Shown piece by piece: positions 5,709 to 5,790 of a stretch of DNA of 5,790 nucleotides; position 1 is the stretch's first letter, and each line of letters opens with the position of its first letter. The stretch is taken from the NCBI GenBank assembly GCA_040905305.1, contig JBBDRU010000196.1:1-5790 (forward strand), in the 5' to 3' direction. The DNA comes from SHAN690 sp040905305 (GTDB taxonomy: Bacteria > Bacteroidota > Bacteroidia > Flavobacteriales_G > Salibacteraceae). The notes under the pieces are model-generated. The model saw nothing but the letters and a program-made list of their open reading frames with translations. It searched no databases and had not been told where the DNA came from. Both the position numbers and the translations under genes were made by a program.

Positions 5709-5720
5709 TTTCAATCAAGA
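5703..5720. promoter_or_regulatory. Perfect FNR-consensus box overlapping the regulator's stop codon
   Basis: TCTTGATTTCAATCAAGA is an 18-bp inverted repeat (8-bp arms, 2-bp centre). Its inner 14 bases, 5705-5718, are TTGAT-TTCA-ATCAA, an exact match to the FNR consensus TTGAT-N4-ATCAA. The TGA stop of the Crp/Fnr gene (5706-5708) lies inside it. It is centred about 55 bp upstream of the next start codon (5767). As RNA it could form a 7-bp hairpin, but no T-run follows, so I favour an operator over a terminator. A degenerate -7 element (CAACTTCG, 5741-5748) lies 30 bp beyond the core, the same spacing as CTATTCTG from the ccoS palindrome. A TATAAT is present at 5755-5760. Confidence 0.65.
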
Positions 5721-5766
5721 GCCGATAGTTAAGAAAGGCTCAACTTCGCGGCAATATAATCAAGTC

Positions 5767-5790
5767 ATGAAAAAATCAGAATTGCTCAAG
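5767..5790 (+). CDS. Start of an unidentified gene, cut by the window edge
   Basis: ATG followed by seven open codons (MKKSELLK) to the end of the window. It lies 58 bp after the regulator stop, behind the perfect FNR box and a TATAAT sequence. Eight codons give no identity. The Lys-rich start typical of Bacteroidota proteins and the upstream operator-like site are the only support; it could be the regulator's target. Confidence 0.45.

Noticed and set aside
5719..5741. GAGCC…GGCTC inverted repeat after the regulator gene, possible terminator
   Set aside because: The stem is only 5 bp with a 13-nt loop and no T-run follows; too weak to call.

Overview
The window looks like a chromosomal segment of a Bacteroidota bacterium (Flavobacteriia or Cytophagia type). 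Four things point that way: a cbb3 cytochrome oxidase with CcoN and CcoO fused in one polypeptide, a secreted cyclophilin ending in a type IX secretion (Por) sorting domain, a match to the Bacteroidota -7 promoter motif TAnnTTTG, and A-rich translation leaders with almost no Shine-Dalgarno sequences.

Left half (1-2776, minus strand): a compact cbb3 oxidase operon read right to left as ccoS, ccoNO, ccoQ, ccoP, with gaps of 11, 10 and 5 bp. ccoP runs off the left edge. The three small or partial genes (ccoS 53 aa, ccoQ 57 aa, ccoP N-terminus 91 aa) were read directly from the minus strand. Together they encode a high-affinity terminal oxidase for microaerobic respiration, plus its CcoS assembly factor.

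Middle (2777-2964): a 188-bp divergent intergenic region. It holds a 14-bp palindrome with FNR-type half-sites (TGAT-N4-ATCA) placed to control ccoS, and a TAAATTTG promoter element for the rightward genes.

Right half (2965-5790, plus strand): a tightly packed run. It contains a small S4 RNA-binding protein (YbcJ-like), a YwbE-family protein overlapping it by 4 bp, a secreted cyclophilin with a T9SS C-terminal domain, an unrecognised protein with a lipoprotein signal and four predicted membrane helices, and a Crp/Fnr-family regulator overlapping that gene by 8 bp. A second, perfect FNR-consensus site (TTGAT-TTCA-ATCAA) covers the regulator's stop codon, about 55 bp before the start of another gene that runs off the right edge.

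The most interesting reading is regulatory. The regulator has an FNR-like recognition helix (ETLSR) but no cysteine, so it cannot hold an FNR-type Fe-S cluster. Matching boxes lie upstream of the oxidase operon and directly after the regulator gene. This suggests a local low-oxygen or redox circuit, but it is an inference from motifs. I see no mobile element, CRISPR array, tRNA or rRNA, and nothing that amounts to a clearly new defence or metabolic system.
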